Assembly (NCBI GenBank): GCA_002007465.1
Contig: LNAC01000231.1
Coordinates: 1,459,384-1,523,383 of the forward strand
DNA from: Ailurus styani
Lineage: Eukaryota > Chordata > Mammalia > Carnivora > Ailuridae
Direction: 5' to 3'
Length of the DNA stretch: 64,000 nt
In this document: one piece after another, positions 10,927 to 22,258 of the stretch
Layout of the letters: each line of letters opens with the position of its first letter
How positions within the stretch are numbered: position 1 is the first letter of the stretch
The notes under the pieces: generated by a model
The model's database searches: none
What the model was told of the DNA's origin: nothing
Seen by the model: the letters and a program-made list of their open reading frames with translations, nothing else
Position numbers and translations under genes: made by a program

Positions 10927-11025
10927 CCATTTTCCTACTGGTCTTGTTCCTGATGGTCACCATTTTCCTACTGATCTTGTTCCTGTTGGTCGCCATTTTC
11001 CTACTGATCTTCCTCCTGATGGTCT
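10927..11025. repeat. 33-bp minisatellite, three tandem copies
   Basis: Three head-to-tail units of exactly 33 bases at 10927-10959, 10960-10992 and 10993-11025. Each starts CCATTTTCCTACTG and carries a TTCCTG(A/T)TGGTC end. Copies differ at a handful of sites. The unit is a multiple of three, so the minus strand reads as 11-residue repeats ending RSVGKW, but stops occur in the first copy. Confidence 0.9.
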
Positions 11026-11791
11026 TTGGTGATGAGGTATGAATGGCTCAGCCAGAGCACTGTCATATTCAGGACGGAACCTTTCCAAGTGGTTCCTAAC
11101 TATGTGAGATATACCTCTACCATACACCTCAAGTTGATGTGTCACAGAAAGAAAGCATCAGATGGACAGGGACTATCAGACCAGGTAGGACCTGTCGGCA
11201 GAGACTGTTGGAAAGGACAGTATTTCCATGAAGCCAAAAGTGTAGATACAGACCTTCTAGAGAACAGCACAGTCAACAAAGGATATGGATACGTTTTTCT
11301 AGGGTTAGAGAGAATGACATGGACATGAGAAATTAAAGAGCCCAGGCATTAGCTAAAGATCACTCTAAAAGTCAGTCTAAATCTTGGCAATGTATTAAAC
11401 ATTTTTACTCATCACCATAAGAGTAATACATACTGAGTGCTCTGTATGTACCAAGCTCTACAATAAGAGTTGGGGAAAAGTATTATTACTGCTATCCTGA
11501 TCAAAGTTATAGTAGAGCTAGGATATAAGCCTAGTTGATCCCAAAGGAGCATCTTGTAGTAATTATGGTTTGTCTCCAAAATTCTTGCTGATACTGGCAA
11601 ATTAGGTAAAACTAATACCTATTCAAAAGTAGGAACCAGTGACTTACTGGATCTGAATGGAGGGCTTGATCATACAACCCTCAGAAGTAATTTGTCACTT
11701 AATGCCACTGATGATCCGGCTGAGTTAATTTAAATGGTTAGTGGAGGCACAAAAGTGGTCTTTCTATGTTTCTTATGAGTCACCTCAAGTG
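11026..11791. other. Unique stretch after the minisatellite
   Basis: A 100-codon plus frame (11026-11328) begins with TTG, not ATG; its first ATG is six bases in. It has no recognisable domain. About 11420-11540 may be a decayed MIR in reverse, but I cannot support it firmly. Confidence 0.35.
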
Positions 11792-11804
11792 GCTGATGTC
11801 TTTT

Positions 11805-11993
11805 TTTTTTTTTTAGAATTTTATTTATTTATTTTTGACAGAGAGAGAGAGAGAGCACAAGCTGGTGGAGTAGCAGGTAGAGGGAGAGGGAGAAGCAGGC
11901 TCCCTGCTGAGCAAGGACTCAATCCCAAGACTCTGGGATCATGACCTGAGCCTAAGGCAGACACTTAACCAACTGAGCCACCCAGGCACCCCA
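11805..11993 (-). mobile_element. CAN-SINE, older type, with 13-bp TSD
   Basis: Reverse copy with a GAGAGAGAGAGAGCACAAGC body and an AACCAACTGAGCCACCC head. GCTGATGTCTTTT (11792-11804) and GCTGATGCCTTTT (11994-12006) flank it with one mismatch. Part of the central region (after CTGAGCAAGGACTC) is deleted. Confidence 0.92.
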
Positions 11994-12006
11994 GCTGATG
12001 CCTTTT

Positions 12007-14234
12007 AGACTAAAATACTTCTATTTTAAAGAAATGATTGAAAAATCATTCTTAAAATCTTCTAGGATACAAAGAGGCTCATTTGGGAGCCACAAATGTT
12101 AAGGCTACCCAGGATTTTCCTCCTGCAGCTTTGCAATTGCACCATACCTTGCTTTCTGCATCTCGTCCTGACCATCATTACTTTCATGCTCTTCAAACAG
12201 ACCAAAAGGAGGCATATTTGGGGATCATGTGAAATAGTTATTGCTTCTGACATCCATATTCAGAGGCCAACTGTATATGCCCTGAACTGTACCTTTATAT
12301 GTGATTACAGTTACTTTACAGCATAGCAGCTTATTCCTCACAGCTAGGATCACTAAACACTGGGGAAAGGGATTCTAACATCCTTTATAAAATATGGCAA
12401 TGCTTAGATAAATACGTGTTTAACATCCAGGCCCATTACCTAACTATACCATTCCTTTTTTAAAATATAGGTTCAACATAAAAGTGTTTCACTCAAACAA
12501 GGTACTTAGCCCTTTGAATGTCTATACCCAAATGAGTTTCAAGAAAAGTCCTCAAAACTAACCAGTTCACTAATATTGTGGACCAGAAAATAACTTCCTT
12601 ATTTTAACATTGGAAAGCATTTTTATGACCTGTAGTGCCCTGGGAGGTACTTTTGGGAATTATGAAACAAGAATTTCCTTCCCTGGTTGCAAACCTCTAG
12701 CTATAAGTTATTGCCCTTGGTCTTGGTGCTCCTGGCTGGCTTATTAAGGATTTGATGTATTGTCTTTTGTCCTTTTGGCTCCTGTCACTGTCTTTACTTT
12801 CCTGTCCTTTTTCTGGTATCTACTTGGTTCTGGAGTCTCTTTTTGGTTGCTTTTTCTCTTTTGTACAAAATGTTGTCTTGTCTTTTCAGCATTTCAAAAG
12901 GCCTCCCCAGTGACTTGAATTCGAAGAAAGCTGCAGGGTCGTAGCTCAGTGGAAAGCTTAGAATGACAGCGAAATCCCTAAACAGAGACTACTCTTTCTG
13001 AATAGGGAAACCTAAAAATAAAAGCTGTCTGCAGCTGGGACCATGTGCCAAGACAACTATCACTGAAATGCAGAGGAAATCGAAAATGTAAATAAAAAAT
13101 AACCTTGCTAGAAAGGACCAAGGTGTTAAATTGGTGCCAAGGTAGAAACCCAGCAAAGGCCGACTTCACAGTAAGTGGTTTATCGCCCACAGATAGTTTA
13201 ATGTGGTGGAAGTTTGAGTCATCCAAGAAATGTCATCCCCAAGAAGGAAATGCAAGGAAACAGCAAAGAGGCTCTAAGTCAGCCCAACTTCTCCAAAACT
13301 GAAGAGCTCCATAGTTCCCTATGCACCTCTCTTTGCTTTTTTCTTCCTTCCACACAAGCAGCTATGAGCATTTGTGGTGGTCTTTTCTACCAGCGCACAC
13401 TTGCTTTGGATGGCAATTCTTTTGAACAGTCAGTTCCGATGTGGAGTCTCCTCCTCCTCCACTCTGCTCTTTTGTGGACTCCAATGTCCCATCAACCCAG
13501 TCTGGGGCTCCTTTACTCCCACCCTAAATAACATTTCAGTGCATTATGCCCTCTAGTTTTTCAACCCCTCCCCCTTAATCGAGTCTGTCATTCTTGCATA
13601 GTTTCACTTCCTTTTCTCCTCACTTCCCCCCTGCCTTATCGCTTGTTTGTACCCATTGGGCAAATCCCAAATCTAAATTTAGCACCTACACCCAGGCTGT
13701 GATAACATTTGAGGGAAAATAAACAAGGTGTGGCCAATGCTACTAAACACGTATGCTCATGTCTGCAGTGGGGTCATCCATAACGCTTGACAATCCTGTG
13801 TGTCCCTCTTTTAGTTCCCCCAACTATAAGCCACCAGTGTTGTTTCAGATCTTCACCAGGTTTTACAATCCTCTTTCTTCTGTGCCATTATTTTATTAGC
13901 ATGTGCTCTTATGTGAAGAAAAGTGGGACTCTCCGTAGCACACAAGACAACAGAATCATTTCTACCTACCTGGGACATCACATTTCTACCAGCACAGTTG
14001 ATCACCTTCTCCTCTGGTGTTCCCTCAGGTTATAGCACCATGCTTATTTGTCTTAACCTAGCAAGAAAAAAAAAAAATCTCTCAAAATTAAGTTCTTCTC
14101 TCGCTACTTTTCCTGTTTTCTCCTTTTATGGTTAAGGAAACCAGCCTTCACTTACCATCTTTGTTTATTCATTCACTTCTCATTCATTTTAAATATAATT
14201 CTTTAACATCATTCAAATAATACGTGTACCTATT
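12007..14234. other. Unique 2.2-kb stretch
   Basis: No transposable element or gene recognised. Short frames exist on both strands at 12062-12326 and 13105-13556 but overlap each other and have no recognisable similarity. GTAGCTCAGTGG at about 12940 resembles a tRNA A box but is not part of a tRNA. Confidence 0.4.
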
Positions 14235-14400
14235 TTAAAAGACTTACATGATATACATGAAACTAATGTTACACTGTATGTCAAATATATTTCAATTTTT
14301 AAAATAGTTAATTAAAACTATAAAAGATTAAAAAATAAACATTAAAAATTTTTCAAAGTGTAAAAAATAACATAAAAAATAATAAATAAAAAAGACTTAC
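14235..14400 (+). mobile_element. Possible L1 3' end plus A-rich tail
   Basis: ACATGAAACTAATGTTACAC followed by TGTATGTCAAATATATTTCA and an A/T-rich tail resembles the 3' terminus of older L1 elements. It is short and diverged, so this is tentative. Confidence 0.4.
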
Positions 14401-14774
14401 ACTAAAGAACAGTGATTTCCAGATATACCTCTGACCATCTCCCAGTTTGGCTACTCTTGGACCACGCTTTTAATGTTCCAGGCCAACAGAACACTGCCAT
14501 TCTCTTCATCAACAGATATTTTTTAATTTCCTGATTTTGATAGCATAGATTCTCCAGTGTCTGATAGGATAAGTGAATTTCTGAATTCTCATATATCTGA
14601 CAACATTGCTCTTCTGTCCTCATACTTGACTAATAGTGGTCTGGGTATTGAACTCTGTGATTTCTGTCAGGTTTTAAAGGCACTACTCCAGTATCTCAAA
14701 CATCTAGTGTTACTATTGACGTGGTTTTGGAATATAGGTGAGGTTGGGTGGGGTGAGATGGTGGGGTAGGATCT
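14401..14774. other. Unique stretch
   Basis: No recognised repeat. Several short overlapping frames look random. Confidence 0.35.
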
Positions 14775-15135
14775 GGAGCTGAGGACCAAGAAGAAATTCT
14801 TCAAATGTCTTTGGTGCAAAATGGTGGTTTATTTAAAGCACAACAACAGGACCCATGGGCAGAAAGAGCCGCTGCCTTGAGGAATGGCTGATTATGTACT
14901 TGGGAGTTGGGGGATGCAAGAAAAAGGGAGGTTTCAAAAGAACTTTCATATGCTAAAGAGGACCAACCTCCAAGATACCTCCAAGATACCAGAGCTCTTG
15001 CCTTTGGTATTAACATGAAGATAGTTGGGAGATCCCTGGAAGAATGTCACACATGTCCCACCCAGAAGTGGGGGTGAGGGGAGGTTGCAGGTGCTTGGTT
15101 TTCAGCTAGCCTTCTGCTCCCTCATCACTATTGAG
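14775..15135 (-). mobile_element. LTR-type retrotransposon fragment (reverse), family uncertain
   Basis: Read in reverse, the segment has an AATAAA-type polyadenylation signal (plus TTTATT at 14828-14833). GAATGTCACACATGTCCCAC and a CTTTCATATGCTAAAGAGGA region match, from memory, a common carnivore LTR. A small local duplication of ACCTCCAAGAT lies near 14970. Ends and target duplication were not resolved. Confidence 0.5.
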
Positions 15136-15904
15136 AAGTTCAGAGTTATTCCTTGCAATTATTGCTCATTTTTATTGTCAATTTTAAAGTTTAAAATATT
15201 TTTCAAAATTCTTAAATATGTGGAAAAGTTGCATAACTAGCACAATGAATTTTTTCTTGAACCACTGGAGAAAAAGTTATCATTTCTAAGCCCCAAGATC
15301 CTGATTACTTTACTGTATAGTTTCCTACAAAGACACTTGATATTCTTCAACATAGAAAAAAATGCAGCCATCAAAATCAGAAAATTAACACAGATGCAAT
15401 ACTATCACTTAAATCGTTCAGTCTGACTCTTTAAGACACCTCTTTGGACCCTATTCAAGTTTTGCCAGTTGTCCCACTAGTATTTATATTTATAAAAGAT
15501 CTGGTTCAGAATCACCTCTTGGAGGTTTCTTTACCCTCCCTCAGTCTGGAACAATTCTTCAGTTTTTCCTCGGCTTCTATAACCTTGAGAATTTTGAAGA
15601 GGACAGGTTATTTTGTGGGATGTTCCTTGGTTTGGGTTTGTCCAATATTTCCTCATGACTCGATTCAAGATACACCTTTTTTGCAGGACTACCACACAAG
15701 TAGTTTTGCATTCTCCTCAGTGTATCCTAACCGCTTTCAAATGCCTGGTACGTCTTTGACCGTTCTTTTACACCTTTAAAATTGAGTCATTATATTAAAA
15801 TTTTGTCTCACATAGACAGCATATAGTTGGGTACTAAGTTTTTTTATCTAATCTGACAGACTTTACCTTTTAATTCGAGCATTTATTATTTATTTAGTTA
15901 TTTA

Positions 15905-15994
15905 GTTATTTTTAAAGATGTTATTTATTTATTTATTTGCAAGAGAGAACAGAGCAAGAGAGAGAGCATGAGCTAGAGGGAGAAGCAGAGGGAG
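15905..15994 (-). mobile_element. CAN-SINE fragment, tail half only
   Basis: Antisense tail and GA-rich body (AGAGAGCATGAGCTAGAGGG, AGAAGCAGAGGGAG) without the tRNA-related head, so it is 5'-truncated relative to the element. Confidence 0.75.
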
Positions 15995-16608
15995 TATTTT
16001 ACCTACATTACATTACTTACATGGTAATGTTAAGTAAAATATTTAAAAATATTTTCTAATAATCCCCATTTCACCTTTGACCCATCTATTATTGAAAATC
16101 GGTTAATTTCCAAATATTTCAGACTCTTTTAGACATCTTGTTATTTATTTCTAATTTACATTCTATATTAGTGAACGTTCCATGGGCACTTAAGAAGAAT
16201 GTGTATTTTGCAGTTGCTAGGTGTATTCCAAGGATGTCCATTAGTCCAAAGTAGCTGATATTGTTCTGATCTTCTATATACCTTCTGATCTTTTTTCTAG
16301 TTGTTCTATCTTAATGAGTGAAATATAGTATGATAATTAGATGTGTCTGTTTATCTTGTTGGTTCTGTCAGGTGCTTTTTCAAGAATTTTAGAAGACTGT
16401 TAGTAGATACATACTCACATATAACTTATATTTCCTTAATGAACTAACAGTTTATCATTATGAAATGTTCCTCTTTATATCCGATAATACACTTTGTCCC
16501 AGAGTCTATTTTGTCTAGCATTAATATGGCCACTCCATATTTTCTATGCTGACTGATGACATGTTTTCCTTCAATTTTTCCATTGTTTTTCCATTGTTTT
16601 GCTTCAAT

Positions 16609-16799
16609 TTTTTTTAAATTTTATTTATTTGACAGAGAGAGAGTTCAAGAACAAGCAGGGGGACCTGCAGAGGGAGAGGGAGAAACAGGCTCCCCACTGA
16701 GCAGGTGGTCTGATGCGGGGCTGGATCCCAGGACCCTGAGATCATGACCTGAGCCAAAGGCAGACGCTTAACCGATTAAGACGTTTAATCAGGTGCCCC
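16609..16799 (-). mobile_element. CAN-SINE with a disrupted head, inside L1
   Basis: Reverse copy with a normal body, but the head reads CTTAACCGATTAAGACGTTT then AATCAGGTGCCCC instead of the usual ACTGAGCCACCCAGG. The promoter A box is therefore scrambled. Confidence 0.88.
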
Positions 16800-17410
16800 T
16801 CAATGTATATATTTTTTAATGATAAGTTTTTCTGTTATGGGGAAGATGAAATTGGGCCTTATATTTTTATCCAGGCTAAGAATCTGGGTCTTTTAAAAGC
16901 TTTATCCTAACAAAATTGATAATCATATTAGATATAAATTCCTTCTTATTAAAAGACACAGATTCTCAGCCTAAAATAAAAAATAAATAAATAAGAACAA
17001 GTATATGTTTTTATTTGTTTTCTTTGTCTCACTAGGGTTTTTTTGTTCTTGTCTTCCTTCTTTCTTGTCATCTTTTAAGCTAACTGAATTTGTTTTTCCC
17101 TTTGAATTCCTCAATTTTTTTAATATATATCTTTGCATTATTTTTAGTGGATGTTTATGGGATTACAAGATTCATCATTAACTTAATATGATCTACTTAG
17201 ACTTAATTTTATAATGCTTCAAATAAAATGTAAGAACTTTGCCAAATAAGAGTTCCCCATCCTCTTTGCAATTATTGTCATATATATTATTTCCACAAAA
17301 ATATATAGTTTCAATTATGTTGTTTATTTTCTTATCTTAAGTTTATAATTTTTGTTTTTGTCATATGACTTTTAAAGAAACTAACTGAATATAATTTTAT
17401 GTTTACTCAG

Positions 17411-20400
17411 ATATTTATCAAGCACTGGTGAAAGAGGCAAAGTTAAGGACCTGTGCTTTGGTCCTCACATTCCCAGAATTCTATGGTCCACCCCTCTTGT
17501 CATCCCAGAAAGGAAAGCAATATCTCTCCCTGTCTTCCATACCTCTGGTTTTATTGGATCTTAGTGGAGACTTTGTTAACAAGAAGCAAAAGTTAGATTC
17601 TGAAATGTTTATTCCCATATCTTCCAGTATTTGGTGTGTTCTCTTCAAAGGAAAAAAAAATACATATATCATATTATTTTTCTTGTTTAACTTTGCTGAT
17701 TCTTCCCCTGACCTATATTTTGCTGTTTGAAATCCACACTCTTGGTCTTGGTAGCATCCGTGTAATTGGGCCCTGCCTCATCTTGTGTCTTGTTTTTCAT
17801 TCTGCTTTAGCCTGAGTGAGCTATTTGTTTCTTGAATTCACCCTGTAGTCTCATGGCTTTTCCTTTTCCTCTGGCTCTCCTTCTGTAGGGAGAGCACTTT
17901 CATCCATTGAACCATCTGAAAAAAACACCTTGGAACACTCAGATCAAGCACCATCTACACCCACAGCTTTCTGTTCCCCCTCCCCCTAGACGGTAAAAAT
18001 CACACCTTCCTTTGGGCCCCAAGCATGACCTGCATATTCTACTGCCTTTGTTCTCTTAACATTTAAACGCACTTACTTGTTTACCTGGCTTTTATAAGCA
18101 CTTTTAATCATAGAACACATCCCTTTCCTCTTCTTACTCCATGTTGCTAGCAGTGTCAGCACTGGATGCTGTTGAATGAACAAATGACTAACTGAACACA
18201 TGAAGGAAGGATTATAAGAGCTCGCATATTTGAAGTGAGGTGGGCAATTTTAAGGCGGTTGATCTGTTCATAAGGAAATAATATCTTAAACTGAAAAAGT
18301 TAAACCAAGATGGAAAGATAGAGATTTTTTGTAAAGAAATATTTAAGAATTAACCAAAAGATCCTATCCTACCAAGATTCCTAAATATAAATTGGGTCCC
18401 GGTGTACATATTTTTCTCCGTTTTCTGGGGAAATAGAGATTGTCAAGCAATCTATAGCTAATTGGAGCAGAATGCTCACTGACATCTGACCAAGCAGAAG
18501 AGGCCAGCATGATAGGGTCTTCTCTGGACAAATAAAATGCAAATGCAAACATGCTTGATCATTTCAGAGTAATGGATTTAAAATTCTAAAAAATGTAAGT
18601 CCAAGGCAGGAAAAAAGAAAATAGTCTCTTAAAAATCACTGTTTTAATGATGAACAATTTTGGTCAATTAAAGTTTAGACTAATTGCTATGGTGATTTTG
18701 GAAAAGAATGAAGTTAATGAGTTCCCGAATGTCAACTGCAATTTTTGAGTACTTTTAATTTGCAATCTCTTTATTTAATGGAGAAAGTATTGAAGACTCA
18801 CTCTGAATGTATTCAAACTGCATTTTAGATTTTACAGCTGTGCTTTAGCATAGGAATTATATTTTACTATAATATCCACTTGTTTTTAGAAGTAAAGTCT
18901 TAGAAAGTCTCCTTTAGGAGTGTCAAATCATACACTCTCAGATTCCAAAAATAACTTTGTTCCACCTTATACAGGATAAGAATCTGGCCTGATATACTAA
19001 TCCTCTGATCTAGAGGGAAGTAGTTGACAGATTGCTTGACCTAGCAAATCATTCAGATAACTCGGCTAGGAGCAATGGTCCTGCCAATTTTTTTTAATAT
19101 GAAATTTTTGATTCATATCAATTTTCACTGAAGGAAACTTTGAGGAAAATGCCTAAGGATTTTTGAATTCACTATAGTTTAAATGTCTTATTTCAAGTAG
19201 ATAGAAAGCAATCCCCCCTTTCTCCTACTTTTGCAAAGGTAAATGGGGGAAGGAAGAAGAGTGACAATTTGTCTTTTCCTTCCTGCTTTAGATATTAATT
19301 ACAATAAATGTAAAACTACAGCACAGCCACCTACAAATTTAAACCTACTTCAGCCTAGACACCTACCTGAAGATCAATAGTTAGGAATCCTCACAAACTA
19401 TGTGCATACATAAATAATTGGTGCTTTTCCTCACACTTTAGAATTTTGCTCTTAATTTCCTAGTATTGATGTCTGCAGAGAAAGGAGTGAAATGACAGTA
19501 CAAAGTCCAAGGTACCAATCACATGAGCCCAATCACACATGGGAAAGAAGTAATGAGCTGATTTTTCTCATTTTTTTTGCCTGCATTTTCCCCTCTTGAT
19601 TTTTTTAGCACCAAGGTAATATTTGAAATATCAGGGGGAAAAATGCACCAAAATAAAAACATGAAAAGTCCAAAAGAAGGCAACAAATCAAAGGTGACTT
19701 CCTGTGTCTGCATTTCAGATTCATGCTGCCAATTATTTTAGGCCCAGGAAACTCAGAGATGCAAGGTTTATCTACTCCAACAAATGCATTGTTTTCCCCT
19801 TCATTGTCAAGGTGGCAGACAGCCCTAAAACAAGCACAGAAATATGTATTTGCAATGTTTTTATATTCAATTAGTGGTTTACTAGGTTCACAATCACTAA
19901 ATCGAACTACTATAGAAAAATACCTGCCCCGTGGTTCTCTCTCTCTCTTTCTACCTTGCAATTGAAAGGCTCTAACAAGAAATGCCACTAGTTCTGAGGC
20001 TTTTAGTTGATGTACATCGGACGGATTTAAGAGCTTTGACCTTTTCCTAACCAACTCAGGGGCACTGATCTTTGAAATAAACTTTACTCAAGATAAACAA
20101 CATACACAAATGAAAGGTTCAATACAATTACTTGAGCACTAGACGGCATTAAATTTAACAATATGTAGGTAATGGTCCATGTTATCTACAGATCTATTAT
20201 GATAAATTATATCTAATTGTCTGTGTTTTTACAAAGGACATTTGTGTACTCTTTCCTCCATCAGTATTTGAGGCAAATAAACCGGTTTTAAGGGAGAAAT
20301 TGCACCCCTCTCCAGTAGTGGTCGGTTCAAACAATAGGACTTTCCATGACACCTCTGAAATTGTCTTAGATTCTTTCAAACCTGTAGCTCTGTATATAGT

Positions 20401-20713
20401 GTATATTCAAAATCTCTTCCTGTAAACATATAAATAATTTTTTAAAATAATATTATGGTGTCTGAATGACAATTTTACAACATTTTAGAAACAGAAGGAC
20501 CTTAAGATTCTGCAGACAAACCTCTTCTTTTGACATAAGAGAAACAAAGACCTGAGAAATGAGATGATCCACCCAAGGTCGAACCTTGAGTCAGTGAACC
20601 AGTCAGAACCAGAAAACAAAGACTTCCTGCACAACACATACTCATCAATGCTACATCATGTTGAGATGTCGGAATGTTGCTGTTGTCTTTTAAAATTCTT
20701 ATTTTCTCCCCAA
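17411..20713. other. Unique 3.3-kb stretch
   Basis: No recognisable transposable element. A 149-codon minus frame at 19605-20054 starts with TTG and has no in-frame ATG until near its end. A plus frame overlaps it at 19723-19965. This is one of the longest repeat-free intervals, and conservation is untested. Confidence 0.4.
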
Positions 20714-20725
20714 CAGTTTATATGT

Positions 20726-20850
20726 ATCTATTTATTTTTAAAGTTTACTTATTTATTTTTAAGGAAACTCTACACCTGACAAGGGGCTCGAACCCACAAA
20801 CCCAAGACCAAGAGTTTCATGTTCTTCTGACTGAGCCAGCCAGGCATCCC
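20726..20850 (-). mobile_element. Short, old CAN-SINE-related element
   Basis: Reverse element with AAACTCTACACCTGACAAGG, GGGCTCGAACCCACAAACCC and a CTGACTGAGCCAGCCAGGCA head end. This is the shorter, older carnivore type lacking the GA-rich body. CAGTTTATAT at 20714-20723 and 20856-20865 is the likely TSD core. Confidence 0.8.
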
Positions 20851-20865
20851 TCTGGCAGTTTATAT

Positions 20866-21466
20866 TTCAAAAGCAGGCTTTGGCGGGTTCTTTCCAGACC
20901 AACTCTCTAAAATATAAGCTTTTATTTTCAAACTTCAAGGTTTTTGGGGTTTTTTTTTTTAATTAAAATAAGGACTTCTGTTGAAGACTTAAGGGTTTTA
21001 TACATTATGAAAGAAAAACTTAGAATTTGGAAACTGGCCTTAGAATTTTAGGAATGTCAGTGTGTGTGTGTCCCCTGAAAATCCACTTGGCATTCAAGAT
21101 GTTTATTCACCAAGAGTTTAAGGGTACTTCATTATACAATGCCAAAAGTTTACATGCATGATTGACATTTGTGTCTGAGTTTTTTGTTTTTTCCCCTTTC
21201 CTTTTTTAAAGCCCAGTTGGTATTTGGTGACAAGTAGAAAACTGCAAACTCACTAAAGAAAAAAATCTTTCAAAAATACGTAAGTTAATGACTTGATATT
21301 TCCTTGGAGGTTTTTATAAACTGTTTCAAGAAGAAGTCACAAATTTGTATTTCTGGGAACTGACTGTGACCCATTGAACTGATTTATGTAATTGTGTGTG
21401 ATTTACCTTTAAAATGTGAACATCTTTGTAAATACTGTTAGTTTTATTTTGGAAAAGAGTAATTTG
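20866..21466. other. Unique stretch
   Basis: T- and A-rich DNA with a short GTGTGTGTGTG run at about 21060. No gene or repeat family recognised. Confidence 0.4.
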
Positions 21467-21656
21467 GGGGCACCTGGGTGGCTCAGTCAGTTAAGAGTCT
21501 GCCTTCACCTCAGGTCACGATCCCAGAGTCCTGGGATCAAGCTTTTCATCATGCTCCCTGCTCAGCAGGGAGCCTGCTTCTCCATCTTCCTCTGCCGCTC
21601 CTCCTGCTTACATGCTCTCTCTCTGTGTGCCAAATGAATAAATAAAATCTTTTTTT
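21467..21656 (+). mobile_element. CAN-SINE, older type, first of a stack of three
   Basis: Forward copy with TCAGTCAGTTAAGAGTCTGC and a tail ending AATAAATAAAATCTTTTTTT. The remnant of its tail resumes at 21885-21893. The flanks GGAAAAGAGTAATTT (left) and GGAAAGAGTATTTT (right, beyond the third SINE) suggest an original TSD with small changes. Confidence 0.92.
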
Positions 21657-21865
21657 AAGATTTTTAAGATTTTATTTATTTATTTGGCACACAGAGAAAG
21701 AGTGAGAGAAAGATTACAAGTAGGCAGAGAGGCAGGCAGAAGGAGAGGGAGAAGCAGGCTCCTTGCTGAGCAGAGAGCCTCATGCAGGACTCTTGATCCC
21801 AGGACCCTGGGATGATGACCTGAACTGAAGGCAGATGCTTAACAGACTGAGCCACCCAGGTGCCC
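21657..21865 (-). mobile_element. CAN-SINE inserted in the tail of the preceding SINE
   Basis: Reverse element placed inside the A/T-rich tail of the forward SINE. A 19-bp duplication of tail sequence (ATAAATAAAATCTTTTTTT) is at 21638-21656 and 21866-21884. The opposite orientations of the two elements make an inverted repeat of about 190 bp per arm. Confidence 0.93.
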
Positions 21866-21901
21866 ATAAATAAAATCTTTTTTTAAAAAAAAAGGAAAGA
21901 G

Positions 21902-22106
21902 GGCGCCTGGGTGGCTCAGTGGGTTAAAGCCTCTGCCTTCGGCTCAGGTCATGATCTCAGGGTCCTGGGATCGAGGCCCATATCGGGCTCTCTGCTCAGC
22001 AGGGAGCCTGCTTCCTCCTCTCTCTCTGCCTGCCTCTCTGCCTACTTGTGATCTCTCTCTCTCTGTGTCAAATAAAAAAATAAAATCTTTAAAAAAAAAA
22101 AAAAAA
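21902..22106 (+). mobile_element. CAN-SINE, young type, third of the stack
   Basis: Forward full-length element with GTGGGTTAAAGCCTCTGCC and CCTGCCTCTCTGCCTACTTG and a pure A tail (22091-22106). GGAAAGAG at 21894-21901 and 22107-22114, together with preceding A residues, is the TSD. It landed in what appears to be the right-hand TSD copy of the first SINE. Confidence 0.93.
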
Positions 22107-22111
22107 GGAAA

Positions 22112-22258
22112 GAGTATTTTGTTGGTGATATTGGATCCTGTGTCTTAAGATTTATTAGACTCTGAGCAAATATTAATGGAAATTNGAGTATTTTGGTGGT
22201 GATATTGGATCCTGTGTCTTAAGATTTATTAGACTCTGAGCAAATATTAATGGAAATT
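22112..22258. repeat. 73-bp direct duplication separated by one N
   Basis: Copy 1 (22112-22184) and copy 2 (22186-22258) are identical except for one T/G difference near their start. The only base between them is the N at 22185. This is the expected pattern when two overlapping contig ends are joined without merging. Confidence 0.95.
22185..22185. other. Single-N assembly join
   Basis: Lone ambiguous base exactly at the junction of the 73-bp duplication. It is likely a placeholder for a zero or negative gap. Confidence 0.85.

Larger units (their letters stand above)
15160..17410 (-). mobile_element. Old L1M element (reverse), with two SINE insertions
   Basis: In antisense order, 15160-15860 carries an L1M-type 3' UTR (GTGGAAAAGTTGCATAACTA, TTGCCAGTTGTCCCACTAGT, TCTGGAACAATTCTTCAGTT). 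About 16080-16600 carries reversed ORF2 sequence (GTTCCATGGGCACTTAAGAA, AATGTGTATTTTGCAGTTGC, AATATGGCCACTCCATATTT). From 16800 the ORF2-like sequence continues (AGGCTAAGAATCTGGGTCTT) and fades by about 17400. It is heavily diverged with no usable frame. SINEs at 15905-15994 and 16609-16799 interrupt it. Confidence 0.7.

Noticed and set aside
11026..11328. 100-codon plus frame just after the 33-bp repeats
   Set aside because: Starts with TTG (an ATG follows six bases later), has no recognisable family, and its edges coincide with no splice or promoter signal.
12930..13000. GTAGCTCAGTGG, a tRNA A-box-like word
   Set aside because: No matching B box, no cloverleaf and no plausible anticodon arm nearby.
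19605..20054. 149-codon open minus frame
   Set aside because: Begins with TTG and has no ATG until near its end. A plus frame overlaps it, and no motif or splice context supports a gene.
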